DNA from: Pseudomonas sp. URIL14HWK12:I12
GTDB lineage: Bacteria; Pseudomonadota; Gammaproteobacteria; Pseudomonadales; Pseudomonadaceae
Direction of reading: 5' to 3'
DNA length: 64,000 nucleotides
Assembly (NCBI RefSeq): GCF_003097135.1
Contig: NZ_QEQL01000004.1
Coordinates: forward strand, 124,001 to 188,000
In this document: positions 9,501 through 16,633 of the stretch, piece by piece
Numbering within the stretch: position 1 is the first letter of the stretch
How the letters are laid out: every line of letters begins with the position of its first letter
Translations under genes and position numbers: made by a program
Notes under the pieces: generated by a model
The model's database searches: none
Seen by the model: only the letters and a program-made list of their open reading frames with translations
Told to the model about the DNA's origin: nothing

Positions 9501-11783
9501 GAGGCCGGGGCCACGGTCACGGTCAAATCGCCCACCGGCACGGTGCTGGGCACTGCGACGGTGGCAAGCAACGGCAGTTTCAGCGTAGCCCTCAACGCCG
9601 CCCAGCTTAAAGGCCAGACCTTGAACGTGACCCTGACCGACAGCGCCGGCAACGCTTCGGCGGGCGCTGCGGTGGTGGCCCCGAACCCCAATGCCAGCTT
9701 GCCGGTAACCGCTACCGACAACCTGGCGCAGGCTGAAGTCACGCTGACTCCGGTGACAGCGCGGCAGAGCTACAGTGATTCGTTCACTGCCGTGATCAAC
9801 GTCGGCTTTACCCAGTACTACAACTTCAGTATTGCCAGCGGCACCACGGCCCACCCCGTATTGACCCTGACCAGTGGCAATTCGCTGGGGCTGCTCAACG
9901 GTTCGACCTTTAGCCTGCAGGTGAAAAACGCCGCAGGCGCCTGGGTGACCGTGGCCAGCGGCAACAACAGCAGCCTGTTGCAAGTCTCGCTGCTGGCCGG
10001 CGGCACGGCCGTGCAGGCCAACCTCGCCACGCTGCAGGCCGGTGACTATCGCATCGCCCTGACCAGCGGCGGGCTTAACGTGGCAACGACGGTGGCCAGC
10101 CAGTTGCAGGTGGATGTCACCAGCCTGACCCAGTTCACCGGGGCGCCGACGGCCGTGAGTGGCAACTTGGTGACCGACCCTGGTGTGAACGGCCAGGCCG
10201 ACAGCCTCGGCCCAGACCAGAGCGCCACGGTCAGCGTTCTCAAGGGGGGCACCTTCGTAGCCGCAGGGAGCGGCACGACCGTGCAGGGCCTATACGGTAC
10301 ATTGACCATCGACGGTGCCGGCAATTACACCTACAGCCCCACCGGCACCGCCAGCAGCGTGGGCAAGGTCGACACATTCACCTACGAGTTGGTGCACAGC
10401 AATGGCTTGGTCAGCACGGCACGGCTTTATGTACGCATCGACAGCCCCCAGGCCACCGAAACCTGGAGCAGCACTGACCTCTCCGCCAACGCCACAGTGG
10501 TCGACGCCACCAATGATGTCACCAGCAGCGCCCTGACCCTGATACCCAAGGAGATCGTCACCAGCGGCACACTCGGCACCCAGAGCGTGCTGCTAGGGGG
10601 CAGTTCGGCCACCTATAACACCAGCGTGGCGGCTGGCACGACGGGCGACCTGACCATTGGCCTGAGCTCGGCCAACCTGCTGAGCCTGTTAGGCAGCGTG
10701 CAGGTGCAGCTGTACCAGCAGGTCAACGGCAGTTACCAGCTGGTACGCACCATCAGCGGCAGCAGCCTGGTGGCGTTGGGTACCAACACCTACGGCATCA
10801 CCTTGCCCGGCCAAGTGGCAGGCAATTACCAGATCAAGGTCACCACTGGCGGCATCGGCCTGGTCACCAGCCTGACCACCACCCTGACCAACACCGCTAC
10901 GGTGATCGGCCAGTTCGTGGTGGGCAGCGCCACGGTGGCCAGCGGCAACCTGCTCACCGATATCGCCGGGGCCGGGCCGGACGTGACCGGTTCACCCTTC
11001 ACCACGCTGAGCGTGCTGGCCGCCGGCAATTTCGTGCTGCCCGGCTACAACGGCGTTTCGGTGGCCGGCACCTACGGCACTTTGCTGGTGCAGGCCGATG
11101 GCAGCTACACCTACACCCTCAATCCAGGGCTTGCCAGCTCTGTGATCGGCCGCGCCGACACCTTCACCTACGAGCTCACCCACCCCAACGGCACTACCGA
11201 CACCGCCACACTGACCGTCAACCTGACCCAGGCTGGCGCTAGCACCTTCGCCGCGCTGGCAATCGCGCAGGACAATACCCTTCAAACGGACGCAAGCCTG
11301 GCCGCCGCCGGCAGCGACACCGTGCTGCAGGGCACTGCCGGAAACGACACCCTTGACCCGGGCCACGGCGGCGCGGTGACCCTGCAAGGGGGCGCTGGCA
11401 ACGATACCTTGGTGGTGCACGACCAGCAGTTCGCGAACGTCGACGGGGGCAGCGGCACCGACACGCTGCTCTGGGCCGGCGGCGACGCGGTGATCGACCT
11501 CGGCAACCTGGCCGACCGCATTCACAACATCGAGATCATCGACCTCAACGACACTTCCCGAGTGGACCTCACCCTCAGCCTGACCGACCTGATAAAGGTG
11601 ACCGACAGCGGCAATAACACCCTGCTGATCAAAGGCGGCAGCCTGGACAGCGTGCACATGACCGGCATCTGGAACAGCGATGGCGGTACGCACCTGGCTG
11701 ATGGGGTCAGCTATACCCAATACACCCCTCAGGAAGACCCCACCCACCACCTGTGGGTGCAGAACGGAGTGCAAGTGGTTTGA
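555..11783 (+). CDS. lapF: Giant repeat adhesin, LapF/BapA type
   Basis: Predicted secreted surface adhesin of 3742 residues that would hold cells together in biofilm. The ATG at 555 is chosen because AGGAGT lies 4 bases before it and the N-terminus (MDNIVVADKA) is the prefix-like domain typical of LapF/BapA proteins; an in-frame start at 453 has no such support. Layout: residues about 1-115 prefix domain; 116-160 hydrophobic, glycine/alanine-rich linker; about 160-3045 some 34 bacterial Ig-like repeats of about 84 residues, most ending in DAAGNxS...APD; about 3050-3570 two VCBS-like modules, each with a YGTL...YTY...DTFTYEL core; then an RTX-like stretch (GTAGNDTL, GGAGNDTL) and a C-terminal type I secretion signal region. 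There is no N-terminal signal peptide. The three genes after it encode the likely exporter. KT2440 LapF is longer (over 6000 residues), so repeat number differs. There are almost no cysteines, as usual for such adhesins. Confidence 0.9.
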   Translation: MDNIVVADKASEQITENVWGNVNLNAPGVVRIPAAPQQVTSVARSGQNLVVTLKSGEQTTLGNFFATSPQGVGSDIVFEGEDGALWQGTYDAEAFNGLTFEQIGSIDELIAGAGVVGSATPTWAIAGLGALGAGGTAAAAGGLAAGGGGNNNGPAGVGVDLQAPDAPSDLALSIDGLTLTGRGEIGATVNVRDAFGNLIGTAVVGSDGRFQVSLSTAQLNGQSLQVNVTDAAGNTSADAQITAPGSGAAVVASATDLAISGDGSLLSGRGQVGAQVRVYDANGVQVGTGTVGADGTFTLRLQPSQLDGQALQVSLGDNLGNVSANTQINSPDLTPPASPGSLALSADGLHLTGTSFPGFRILIRTASGRLIGQGRAGVDGRFDITLDSPQLNGQYLSISASDTAGNSSAPATLQAADSTAPGPVSDLLITPDGSSVSGQGEPGATVTITDANGALIGTGTVQPNGTFNVPVTTPVAPGQAVNVSQQDPSGNASSPLTSPPASANTPEAPSGAASSADGTRVTGSAPAGATVQVIDASGNVIGTGTADGDGRFDITLTTPQIAGSTVDVVVVGSGNQTSPAVPITTPDLTAPLAPSDVLVSANGSLVTGRGEVGATVTVTGANGAVLGTAIVDPAGGFAVALNSPQIDGQPLTVTQADAAGNTSPATVAPAPDLDGPLALAAISLDAAGLALTGVTQAGAQVTVTASDGTVLGTAGAGADGRFSVNLNSAQINGQLLQVSASNAAGASTQASYAAADTQPPAPVSNLAIDGAGAVITGQGEPGANVRVLSANGTLLGSATVQADGGFSVTLPQPQLNGQALSLVQADAAGNLSNPANLAAPDTQAPAAPRELLISADGLVVSGRGEPGTTAQVRAADNTLLGTVQVAGDGTFSLVLGSPRVTGERLSVTHTDAAGNVSPAVTVTTPDLTSPPAPSGLAVANGVLTGTGEPGANVIVYGPGGQVLGSGQVAPGGSFSVTLVPAQANGELISVQLTDTAGNRSPLANLNAPDTTAPLAPQATISADGSLVTGTGEPGTTVTVSLNGQSLGTAVVASNGSFTLTLATPQVAGQALLVNLADGAGNASPGTGLSAPDLTGPAAPSSLLVVNAGATVTGVATAGALVEVRDLAGNLIGSATAGPQGLFSVAIAPAQANGEALEVRATLNGQSASAEVTAPDTTPPALPSALAISADGLSLSGLAEPGSTVQVRDTAGGPVLATAVAAADGTFVVALPSAPTIGATLLVNALDVAGNSSADASAAYSGNAASAPTALVVSADGFSVTGLAAAGISVTVYGTDGSPLGSATAGPDGRFSVLLRTAQLNGERLHVNATDATGAASPSAVVQAGDSTAPSAATALALNAAGTQLTGHGEPGATVTVLGADGSSLGSALVGANGLFTVNLASAQLNGQTLRAVLADTAGNLSPASALTAPDLTPPPAPANLAFSSTGMVLSGTGEPGAVVTVTNAAGSVVAQGNVDASGNFQVTLQNGQLTGAPVAVTLTDAAGNTSPASPINTLDRTAPDALTQVALNATGSTLTGLGEPNATVTVRDDAGNVLGTATVGSDGRFTLTLTTAQANGQPLVVSQADTAGNTSVPVNLVAPDITAPAALSNLALNSNGTQFSGYGEPGATVTVRSNDGLTVLGTGTVNSDGSFSLALNPAQLNGQVLSARQADAAGNLSPDASFTAPDLTPPAVPSAALAPNGLQVSGQAEPGSTVQVRSVSGALLGSAVAASDGSYQLTLNAAQLNGERLSVTATDAAGNTSPAQALTAPDTTAPAAVTQLALSADGVTVSGFGEPGATITVRSASGALLGTAVAGSAGQFSVLLGSAPAASSQLSVTATDPAGNSSAAANLAVPDAGQQVPATPSALLLSADGLALSGRADPGTTVTVHGPGGALLGRAEVAADGTFTVNLSSAQLDGQSLAVSASDATGLNSPSAGVNAPDTTAPAPLTNLALSYDGLVVTGRGEPGARVTITGAGGHTLAVATVAADGAFSATLDSAQLNGQVLSLQQADAANNESLSVSLTAADRTAPDAPTQLAVSGDGLVLTGNGEPGTTATVRDSAGNSLGTAVVRVDGGFEVNLTSPQANAQTLSVTLTDAAGNASPAQSVQASDTTAPSAVTNVGISADGLTLTGRGEPGATVTVRDAAGNSLGTATVAGNGTFSAQLNSAQVNGETLSVVQADPTGNVSVPAVFSAPDTAPPAALTQVAISANGALVTGLGEAGATVTVKTAAGVLLGSTVVLANGTFSVALVPAQINQQVLTVQQADPPGNVSVPSQVTAPDLTPPAAALNLQLAAGTTLTGTGEAGTLVRVTSASGALLGSGTVAANGAFSITLSSPQTNGQSLLVTLADPSNNLSPNATLVAADTTPPALAANLSLASTGLLLSGQGEAGARVTVTSASGVVLGTGTVGADGSFNVALNSAQLNGQRLSVILQDAAGNPSPAATLVATDVTAPLAPTALAVTNGGATLTGNGEAGATVTVRNASGAVLGSAQVGTDGSFSVSLAPTQANGQVLSLTQTDAAGNVSLPGSVTAPDTTAPNAAGQLSLTADLLGLAGTGEVGATVTVRSGTTVLGTGIVDANGNFLIALQRLAQGNEQLQVRLTDTAGNVSAAANLTVPTIAPPASPTGLSLSANGLVLTGSASAGTTVNVYSADNTLLGSTVAGVGNTFSVSLGSAQLNGQALHVVASLNGASSAPGLITAVDITAPAIVTQVLINATGTQVTGRGEAGATVTLRSASNAVLGTATVGADGTFSASLDPAQANGQPITVVQQDAAGNLSTGVTLTAPDLTPPALPTGLVLNAAGTLLAGSGEVGATARVYSAAGTLLGTAVVGANGQFSAPLNTPQTNGQVLTVRLTDVAGNTSAGASFTAPDTTAPAAPGAVQISTSGTQVSGTGEVGARVNVRNAAGTLLGSGTVAADGTFAVALGTAQVNLQVLNVTLTDAANNVSAASTVTAPDLTPPALATALAVSTDGLVLTGSGEAGATVTVKSPTGTVLGTATVASNGSFSVALNAAQLKGQTLNVTLTDSAGNASAGAAVVAPNPNASLPVTATDNLAQAEVTLTPVTARQSYSDSFTAVINVGFTQYYNFSIASGTTAHPVLTLTSGNSLGLLNGSTFSLQVKNAAGAWVTVASGNNSSLLQVSLLAGGTAVQANLATLQAGDYRIALTSGGLNVATTVASQLQVDVTSLTQFTGAPTAVSGNLVTDPGVNGQADSLGPDQSATVSVLKGGTFVAAGSGTTVQGLYGTLTIDGAGNYTYSPTGTASSVGKVDTFTYELVHSNGLVSTARLYVRIDSPQATETWSSTDLSANATVVDATNDVTSSALTLIPKEIVTSGTLGTQSVLLGGSSATYNTSVAAGTTGDLTIGLSSANLLSLLGSVQVQLYQQVNGSYQLVRTISGSSLVALGTNTYGITLPGQVAGNYQIKVTTGGIGLVTSLTTTLTNTATVIGQFVVGSATVASGNLLTDIAGAGPDVTGSPFTTLSVLAAGNFVLPGYNGVSVAGTYGTLLVQADGSYTYTLNPGLASSVIGRADTFTYELTHPNGTTDTATLTVNLTQAGASTFAALAIAQDNTLQTDASLAAAGSDTVLQGTAGNDTLDPGHGGAVTLQGGAGNDTLVVHDQQFANVDGGSGTDTLLWAGGDAVIDLGNLADRIHNIEIIDLNDTSRVDLTLSLTDLIKVTDSGNNTLLIKGGSLDSVHMTGIWNSDGGTHLADGVSYTQYTPQEDPTHHLWVQNGVQVV
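1030..9690 (+). repeat. Array of about 34 Ig-like repeats, about 252 bp each
   Basis: In-frame tandem repeats within the adhesin gene, counted by eye from the protein. Each unit has the order: PxAPxxLxxxxDGxxLTGxGE(P/A/V)GATVTV, then LGxGTVxADGxFSVxLxxAQxNGQxLxVxxTDAAGNxSPxxxLxAPD. Units vary in sequence, so the array is old rather than freshly expanded. Units 4 and 8-24 mostly carry GEPG (or AEPG, ADPG, GEPN); units 25-34 carry GEAG or GEVG, with one ASAG. Units 5, 7, 12, 14, 21 and 30 depart from the DAAGN motif. Confidence 0.85.
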
Positions 11784-11838
11784 CCTCTCGTTGCCAAGCC
11801 GGCCTCGCAAACAACCCGCGCACCAGTAAGGGCATTCA

Positions 11839-13272
11839 GTGAAGCCACCCCGATCACGCTGCACAACGCTTTACCTGGCGCTGGCATTGTCCGGCACCTT
11901 GCTTGCCCACTTGGCCCAGGCTCAGGACGACATCGACCCAGCGTTGCGCCGGGTCAGCCCGACTCAACTGCTCACACGCCCGGCCGATGTCCCGGCGCGG
12001 GAACCGGCCGCGGCCCGTAACTCGGGGCAGAACCGCATCGACCTGCCCGAGGCGGTCGCCCAGGCCGTGCGCTGGCACCCCAGCATCGCTCAGGCGATCG
12101 GCGTGCTCTACCAACAGGGTGAAGGCATCAACCTGGCCGAAGCCGGCTATTACCCTCAGGTTTCAGGGGGGGTGAAGGCTGGGGTGCAGAACGGTAACAA
12201 CGGCCAGCAGGGCAGCCAGGCGCTGTCTCTGTCGCTCAAGCAGATGCTCTACGATTTTGGCAAGGTACGCGGGGCGGTGGACACGGCAAAGGCCCGCGCG
12301 GCGCTGGCGCAGGCCGGCGTTCTGCTCGCGGTGGACCAAGTGGCCCGCGATACCGCCTACGCGTTCATCGAAACCGAGCGCTATGACCGCTTGGTAGACA
12401 TCGCCCGAGAACAGGTCAGCGGGGTCGGCGCGATCGTTGAACTGGCACGCCAGCGGGCAGAGCTGGGGGCCAGCACCCGCTCGGACGTGGTGCAGGCGCA
12501 ATCCCGGGTGGACGGCGCTCGAGCCAGCCTTCAGGAGTACAAGGCCCAGGCCGCGCGCTGGCAGTCGACCCTGGCCAACCTCCTCGGGCGCAGCTACAGC
12601 CCGGCGCTTTCGGATGCACGCAACCGGCTGCTCGACGGCGCCTGCACGGCGGCATCGGGTACTGGCGACACTCAGCCCGGCGTATTGCAGGCGCTGGCGC
12701 AGCGCACCCAGGCCCGCGCCGAGCTGAGCCAGGCCAAGGCCCAGGCATACCCGACGCTGTCTCTTGAGCCCTCGATCAACCACTACCTGGACAACGACTA
12801 TGATCGTAACAACCCGGCCCTGGAGCGCACCCAGACCGGCCTCTACCTGAACCTGGAAGTGCCGATCTATCAGGGCGGCGCCACCAGCGCGCGCACGCGC
12901 GCTGCCGCCCACGCGCTGGTGGCGGCCGATTCGGCCGAAGATGCCGCGCGCCTTCAGGCCCGCCAGGGGCTGACCGAGGCTCAGGCGCAAACCGCAGGGC
13001 TTGGCCTTCGCCTGCAAGCATTGGCCGCGCGCCAGGCCAGCATCCGCGAAGCGCGCGAGCTGTATGAGCGGCAGTACATCGACCTGGGTACCCGCCCATT
13101 GCTGGACCTGCTCAACGCCGAGCAAGAGATTCATCAAGCCCACTTCGACCTCGCCGGCACTCTGGCCGACCAGCAGCGGCTGGCCGTCGATTGCCTCTAT
13201 AACAGCGGCGCCCTGCGCCGCGTCATGGGCCTTGAAGGCCAGGCCGTGCAAGGGGTGGAGATTCTGCCATGA
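11839..13272 (+). CDS. lapH: TolC-family outer-membrane channel of type I secretion system
   Basis: Outer-membrane efflux channel, 477 residues, expected to form the exit duct for the adhesin encoded upstream. It begins with GTG; an N-terminal signal peptide with hydrophobic core LYLALALSGTLLAHLA ends at AQA-QD, so export by Sec is likely. The body shows two outer-membrane-factor repeats with heptad-rich coiled helices and the usual motifs around 'YDFGKVRGAVDTAKA' and 'YQGGATSARTRAA'. It lies 55 bases after the adhesin stop and its stop overlaps the next start by 4 bases (ATGA), so the three transport genes are translationally coupled. The order adhesin-TolC-ABC-HlyD equals lapF-lapH-lapI-lapJ of P. 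putida KT2440; the symbol rests on that order. Confidence 0.85.
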   Translation: MKPPRSRCTTLYLALALSGTLLAHLAQAQDDIDPALRRVSPTQLLTRPADVPAREPAAARNSGQNRIDLPEAVAQAVRWHPSIAQAIGVLYQQGEGINLAEAGYYPQVSGGVKAGVQNGNNGQQGSQALSLSLKQMLYDFGKVRGAVDTAKARAALAQAGVLLAVDQVARDTAYAFIETERYDRLVDIAREQVSGVGAIVELARQRAELGASTRSDVVQAQSRVDGARASLQEYKAQAARWQSTLANLLGRSYSPALSDARNRLLDGACTAASGTGDTQPGVLQALAQRTQARAELSQAKAQAYPTLSLEPSINHYLDNDYDRNNPALERTQTGLYLNLEVPIYQGGATSARTRAAAHALVAADSAEDAARLQARQGLTEAQAQTAGLGLRLQALAARQASIREARELYERQYIDLGTRPLLDLLNAEQEIHQAHFDLAGTLADQQRLAVDCLYNSGALRRVMGLEGQAVQGVEILP

Positions 13273-15419
13273 ACGACGCCGTACACCTGCCACCCAAACC
13301 AGAAAGCACCGGGCCCGGTGACCTGGCACCCTGGCTGGAAGCCATCCTGCGGGTTGCCGGGCATTACCGCCTGGACGTATCCCCCCAGAGCATCAAGCTT
13401 GCCGCCCAGGATGGCGGCCCCGGAGAAGACGAAGCCATCCGCCGCATGGCACGCCAGGCGGGGCTGAGCGTGCGTTTCACCTCGCTCAGACCCGAGGCGC
13501 TCAACCCTTGGCGGGTACCGATGGTGGTGCAGTGCGACGATGGCCAGGTCGGGGTACTGGAAAGCATCGGTGCCGACGGTGGCCTAGGGGTAGCCTTCAG
13601 TGGCGACCAAGGCCTGCAAGCCCGCCTGGAGCCGGAGCAGTTGCTGGCACGCACGCTGCGTGTAGCGCTGCTGCGCCCTGCCCGCCCGCTGCGCGATGTG
13701 CGCACCGACGACTACGTCGCCCCATTTGACGAGCACTGGTTCCGCCGCATCGTGCTGCGGGACCTGCGCCCCTACAGCCTGGTGATGCTGGCGTCGCTGG
13801 TGGCCAACCTGCTGGGCATGGCCGGTGTGCTGTTTTCCATGCAGGTCTACGACCGGGTGGTGCCGGCCGAGTCGCTACCCACGCTCTACGTGCTGTTCGG
13901 CGGCGTAGCGCTGGCATTGCTGTTCGACCTGCTGATGCGCCTGTTGCGCCTGCACATCACTGACTTGATGGGCAAGCGCGCGGACTTGCGCATTTCCGAC
14001 CTGGTGTTCGGCCATGCGCTGCGCTTGCGCAACTCGGCGCGGCCTCGTTCCACTGGGTCGTTTATTTCGCAGCTGCGCGAACTGGAACAGATTCGTGACC
14101 TGATCACCTCAAGCACCGCAACCGCACTGGCCGACTTGCCGTTTTTCCTGCTGTTTGTGCTGGTGTTCTGGTTGATCGGTGGCTCACTGGTGGCAGTACC
14201 GCTGGTGGCGCTGCTGTTCATGCTGCTGCCGGGGCTGTTGGCCCAACGCAAGCTGGCCCGGTTGGCCAATGCCTCGATGCGTGAGTCGGCGCTGCGTAAT
14301 GCCGTACTCGTGGAAACGGTGCAGGGGCTGGACGACATCAAGGCCTTGCAGGCCGAAGCGCGCTTTCAGCAGCAATGGAATCACTACAACGCCACCTGCG
14401 CCCAGAGCAGCCTGCAACTGCGCAGCCTCACCAACGGCCTGGTGACCTGGACGCAGAGCGTGCAAAGCGCGGTGTACGCCGTGGTAATCGTGATAGGTGC
14501 GCCGATGGTGATCGCCGGCGACATCACCACCGGCAGCCTAGTGGCGGCGTCGATCCTGTCGTCGCGGATGATGGCCCCGATGGCACAGCTGACCACCGTA
14601 CTGACGCGCTGGCAGCAGGCCAAGGTTGCCCTCCAAGGGCTGAACAAACTCATGCAAGCCCCTGTTGACCATCCTGAAACCCAGGCCCGCGTGCATGTGC
14701 CCGCCCTGCGCGGTGATTACCGGCTGCGCCAGGCCGAGTTTCGCTATGCCCTAGACAGCCCGCCGGCCCTTCGGGTGCAGGCACTTGATATCCAGCCCGG
14801 CGAGCGCATCGCGGTGTTGGGGCGCAATGGCGCGGGCAAGTCGACCCTGCTGCAGGCCTTGGGGGGCGCCATGGACCTGGCCCAGGGCGAGATCAGCCTC
14901 GATGGCATCGCCCTCAACCACCTGGACCCAGCCGACCTGCGTCGCGACGTCGGCTTGCTGCAACAGCACGCGCGGCTGTTCCATGGAACCCTGCGCGACA
15001 ACATTACCTTGGGCGCCGGGCAGGCCAGCGACCAGGAAATCCTGGCTGCACTCAATGCCACGGGCGCGCTGGACTACATCCGAACGCTTCCCAAGGGGCT
15101 GGATCACCTGATCCTCGAAGGCGGCCTCGGCATGTCCGGCGGCCAGCGCCAGAGCCTGCTGATGGCCCGCCTGCTGCTGCGCCAGCCGCAGGTACTGCTG
15201 CTCGACGAACCCACTGCAGCACTGGACGACGTCAGCGAGAAACGCCTGCTCGACAACCTTTCGGTGTGGTGCCAAGGCCGCACACTGATCGTAGCCACTC
15301 ACCGGCTCAGCGTGCTGCAGCGCGTTGAACGAGTGCTGGTGCTCGACGGCGGGCGTATCGTCATCGACGATGCGCGCGATGCAGCCCTTGCCCGGTTGCG
15401 TCAGGGAGGGGCAGCATGA
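13269..15419 (+). CDS. lapI: Type I secretion ABC transporter (ATPase-permease)
   Basis: Inner-membrane ATP-driven exporter of 716 residues, likely powering secretion of the giant adhesin. Residues about 1-140 form a C39-peptidase-like domain without an obvious catalytic cysteine in the N-terminal active-site position, as in LapB-type exporters that bind but do not cut the substrate. About 160-430 is a six-helix transmembrane domain. The nucleotide-binding domain follows, with Walker A GRNGAGKST, signature MSGGQRQS, Walker B VLLLDEPTAALD and a switch histidine in VATHRLS. Start overlaps the stop of the TolC gene and stop overlaps the start of the HlyD gene, both by ATGA. It could in principle serve other RTX-like proteins, but none is encoded nearby. 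Confidence 0.9.
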   Translation: MNDAVHLPPKPESTGPGDLAPWLEAILRVAGHYRLDVSPQSIKLAAQDGGPGEDEAIRRMARQAGLSVRFTSLRPEALNPWRVPMVVQCDDGQVGVLESIGADGGLGVAFSGDQGLQARLEPEQLLARTLRVALLRPARPLRDVRTDDYVAPFDEHWFRRIVLRDLRPYSLVMLASLVANLLGMAGVLFSMQVYDRVVPAESLPTLYVLFGGVALALLFDLLMRLLRLHITDLMGKRADLRISDLVFGHALRLRNSARPRSTGSFISQLRELEQIRDLITSSTATALADLPFFLLFVLVFWLIGGSLVAVPLVALLFMLLPGLLAQRKLARLANASMRESALRNAVLVETVQGLDDIKALQAEARFQQQWNHYNATCAQSSLQLRSLTNGLVTWTQSVQSAVYAVVIVIGAPMVIAGDITTGSLVAASILSSRMMAPMAQLTTVLTRWQQAKVALQGLNKLMQAPVDHPETQARVHVPALRGDYRLRQAEFRYALDSPPALRVQALDIQPGERIAVLGRNGAGKSTLLQALGGAMDLAQGEISLDGIALNHLDPADLRRDVGLLQQHARLFHGTLRDNITLGAGQASDQEILAALNATGALDYIRTLPKGLDHLILEGGLGMSGGQRQSLLMARLLLRQPQVLLLDEPTAALDDVSEKRLLDNLSVWCQGRTLIVATHRLSVLQRVERVLVLDGGRIVIDDARDAALARLRQGGAA

Positions 15420-16633
15420 ACCAGCCCCCGCGTACCCCCGGCAACCCGATGCTGCGCGCACCGGGCGGTGTTTCCTATCTCGACGGCGAAGACGACCGGG
15501 CAGTGCTGCGCGCGGGCCGCGTGATCGGCCTTTGCGCGCTCATGCTGGGGGCCTTTCTGGCATGGGCTGCCTGCTTCGAGGTGGTGGAAGTGTCCAGCGG
15601 CTCGGGCAAGGTGATCCCCAGCTCCCGCGAACAGGTTATCCAGTCGCTGGAGGGCGGCATCGTCGCGCAGCTGAACGTAAGCGAAGGCGACCTGGTGGAG
15701 CGTGGCCAGGTGCTGGCGCAGCTTGACCCTACTCGCGGCGAATCCAACGTCGGCGAAAGCGAGGCGCGCTACCGCGCGGCCCTGGCCAGCCAGGCGCGGT
15801 TGCAGGCGGAGGTCAGCGGGCGGCCATTGGTTTTCCCTTCCGAGCTCAACGCCTGGCCGCAGCTGATCAAGGCCGAAACCGAACTGTACTCCACCCGTAA
15901 ACGCGGGCTGCAGGACACCCTCACCGGCATCCAGGATTCACTCAAGCTGGTCGACGATGAGTTGCAGATCACCGAGAACCTCGCGCGTATCGGTGCCTCC
16001 AGCCGGGTCGAGGTGCTGCGCCTGACCCGGCAGAAGTCGGAGCTGGCGCTCAAGGCCACGGAGGCACGCTCGGACTACATGGTGCGTGCTCGGGAAGAGC
16101 TGGCCAAAGCCAGTGCCGAAGCCGACACCCAGTCGGCGATCGTCCGGGGCCGGGCCGACTCGCTGGAACGCCTGACCCTGCGCTCGCCGGTGCGGGGCGT
16201 GGTCAAGGGCATTGAAGTCAATACCTTGGGCGGGGTGATCCCGCCCAATGGCCAAGTGATGCAGATCGTGCCGATGGATGAGCAATTGCTCATCGAAACC
16301 CGCATACAACCGCGCGACATCGCCTTCATCCACCCCGGCCAGGAGGCCAAGGTGAAGATCAGCGCCTACGATTATTCGATCTACGGCAGCCTGGCCGGCA
16401 AGGTCGTGACCATCTCGCCCGACACGTTGCAGGATGAGGTCAAACGGGATGTCTACTATTACCGGGTATACATCCGCACCAACGAAAACGCCTTGCACAA
16501 CAGGGCCGGTAAAGCATTTTCCATTGTCCCGGGCATGGTTGCGACGGTCGACATCCGCACCGGCGAGAAGACTGTGCTCGACTACCTGATCAAACCGCTG
16601 AATCGCGCCCGGGAGGCCCTGCGTGAACGCTGA
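15416..16633 (+). CDS. lapJ: HlyD-family membrane fusion protein
   Basis: Periplasmic adaptor of 405 residues that joins the ABC exporter to the TolC channel. A single N-terminal transmembrane helix (VIGLCALMLGAFLAWAACFEV, about residues 37-57) is followed by the beta-barrel/lipoyl segment starting 'GSGKVIPSSREQVIQSLEGGIV', a central coiled coil of about residues 120-235, and the second lipoyl half ('LRSPVRGVVKGIEVNTLGGV'). It closes the operon: the stop TGA at 16631-16633 is directly followed by the stop of the convergent lipoprotein gene, with no intergenic bases. No terminator is visible here, so the transcript may run on antisense to the next gene. Confidence 0.9.
   Translation: MNQPPRTPGNPMLRAPGGVSYLDGEDDRAVLRAGRVIGLCALMLGAFLAWAACFEVVEVSSGSGKVIPSSREQVIQSLEGGIVAQLNVSEGDLVERGQVLAQLDPTRGESNVGESEARYRAALASQARLQAEVSGRPLVFPSELNAWPQLIKAETELYSTRKRGLQDTLTGIQDSLKLVDDELQITENLARIGASSRVEVLRLTRQKSELALKATEARSDYMVRAREELAKASAEADTQSAIVRGRADSLERLTLRSPVRGVVKGIEVNTLGGVIPPNGQVMQIVPMDEQLLIETRIQPRDIAFIHPGQEAKVKISAYDYSIYGSLAGKVVTISPDTLQDEVKRDVYYYRVYIRTNENALHNRAGKAFSIVPGMVATVDIRTGEKTVLDYLIKPLNRAREALRER

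Noticed and set aside
1030..9690. Regular repeats as a possible CRISPR or satellite array
   Set aside because: The repeats are in-frame coding units of about 252 bp with protein-level conservation.
821..11864. Many long open frames on the minus strand opposite the adhesin gene (for example 2825-4303 and 8637-9983)
   Set aside because: They mirror the repeat periodicity of the high-GC plus-strand gene, have no family similarity, and overlap each other; they are shadows of the adhesin.
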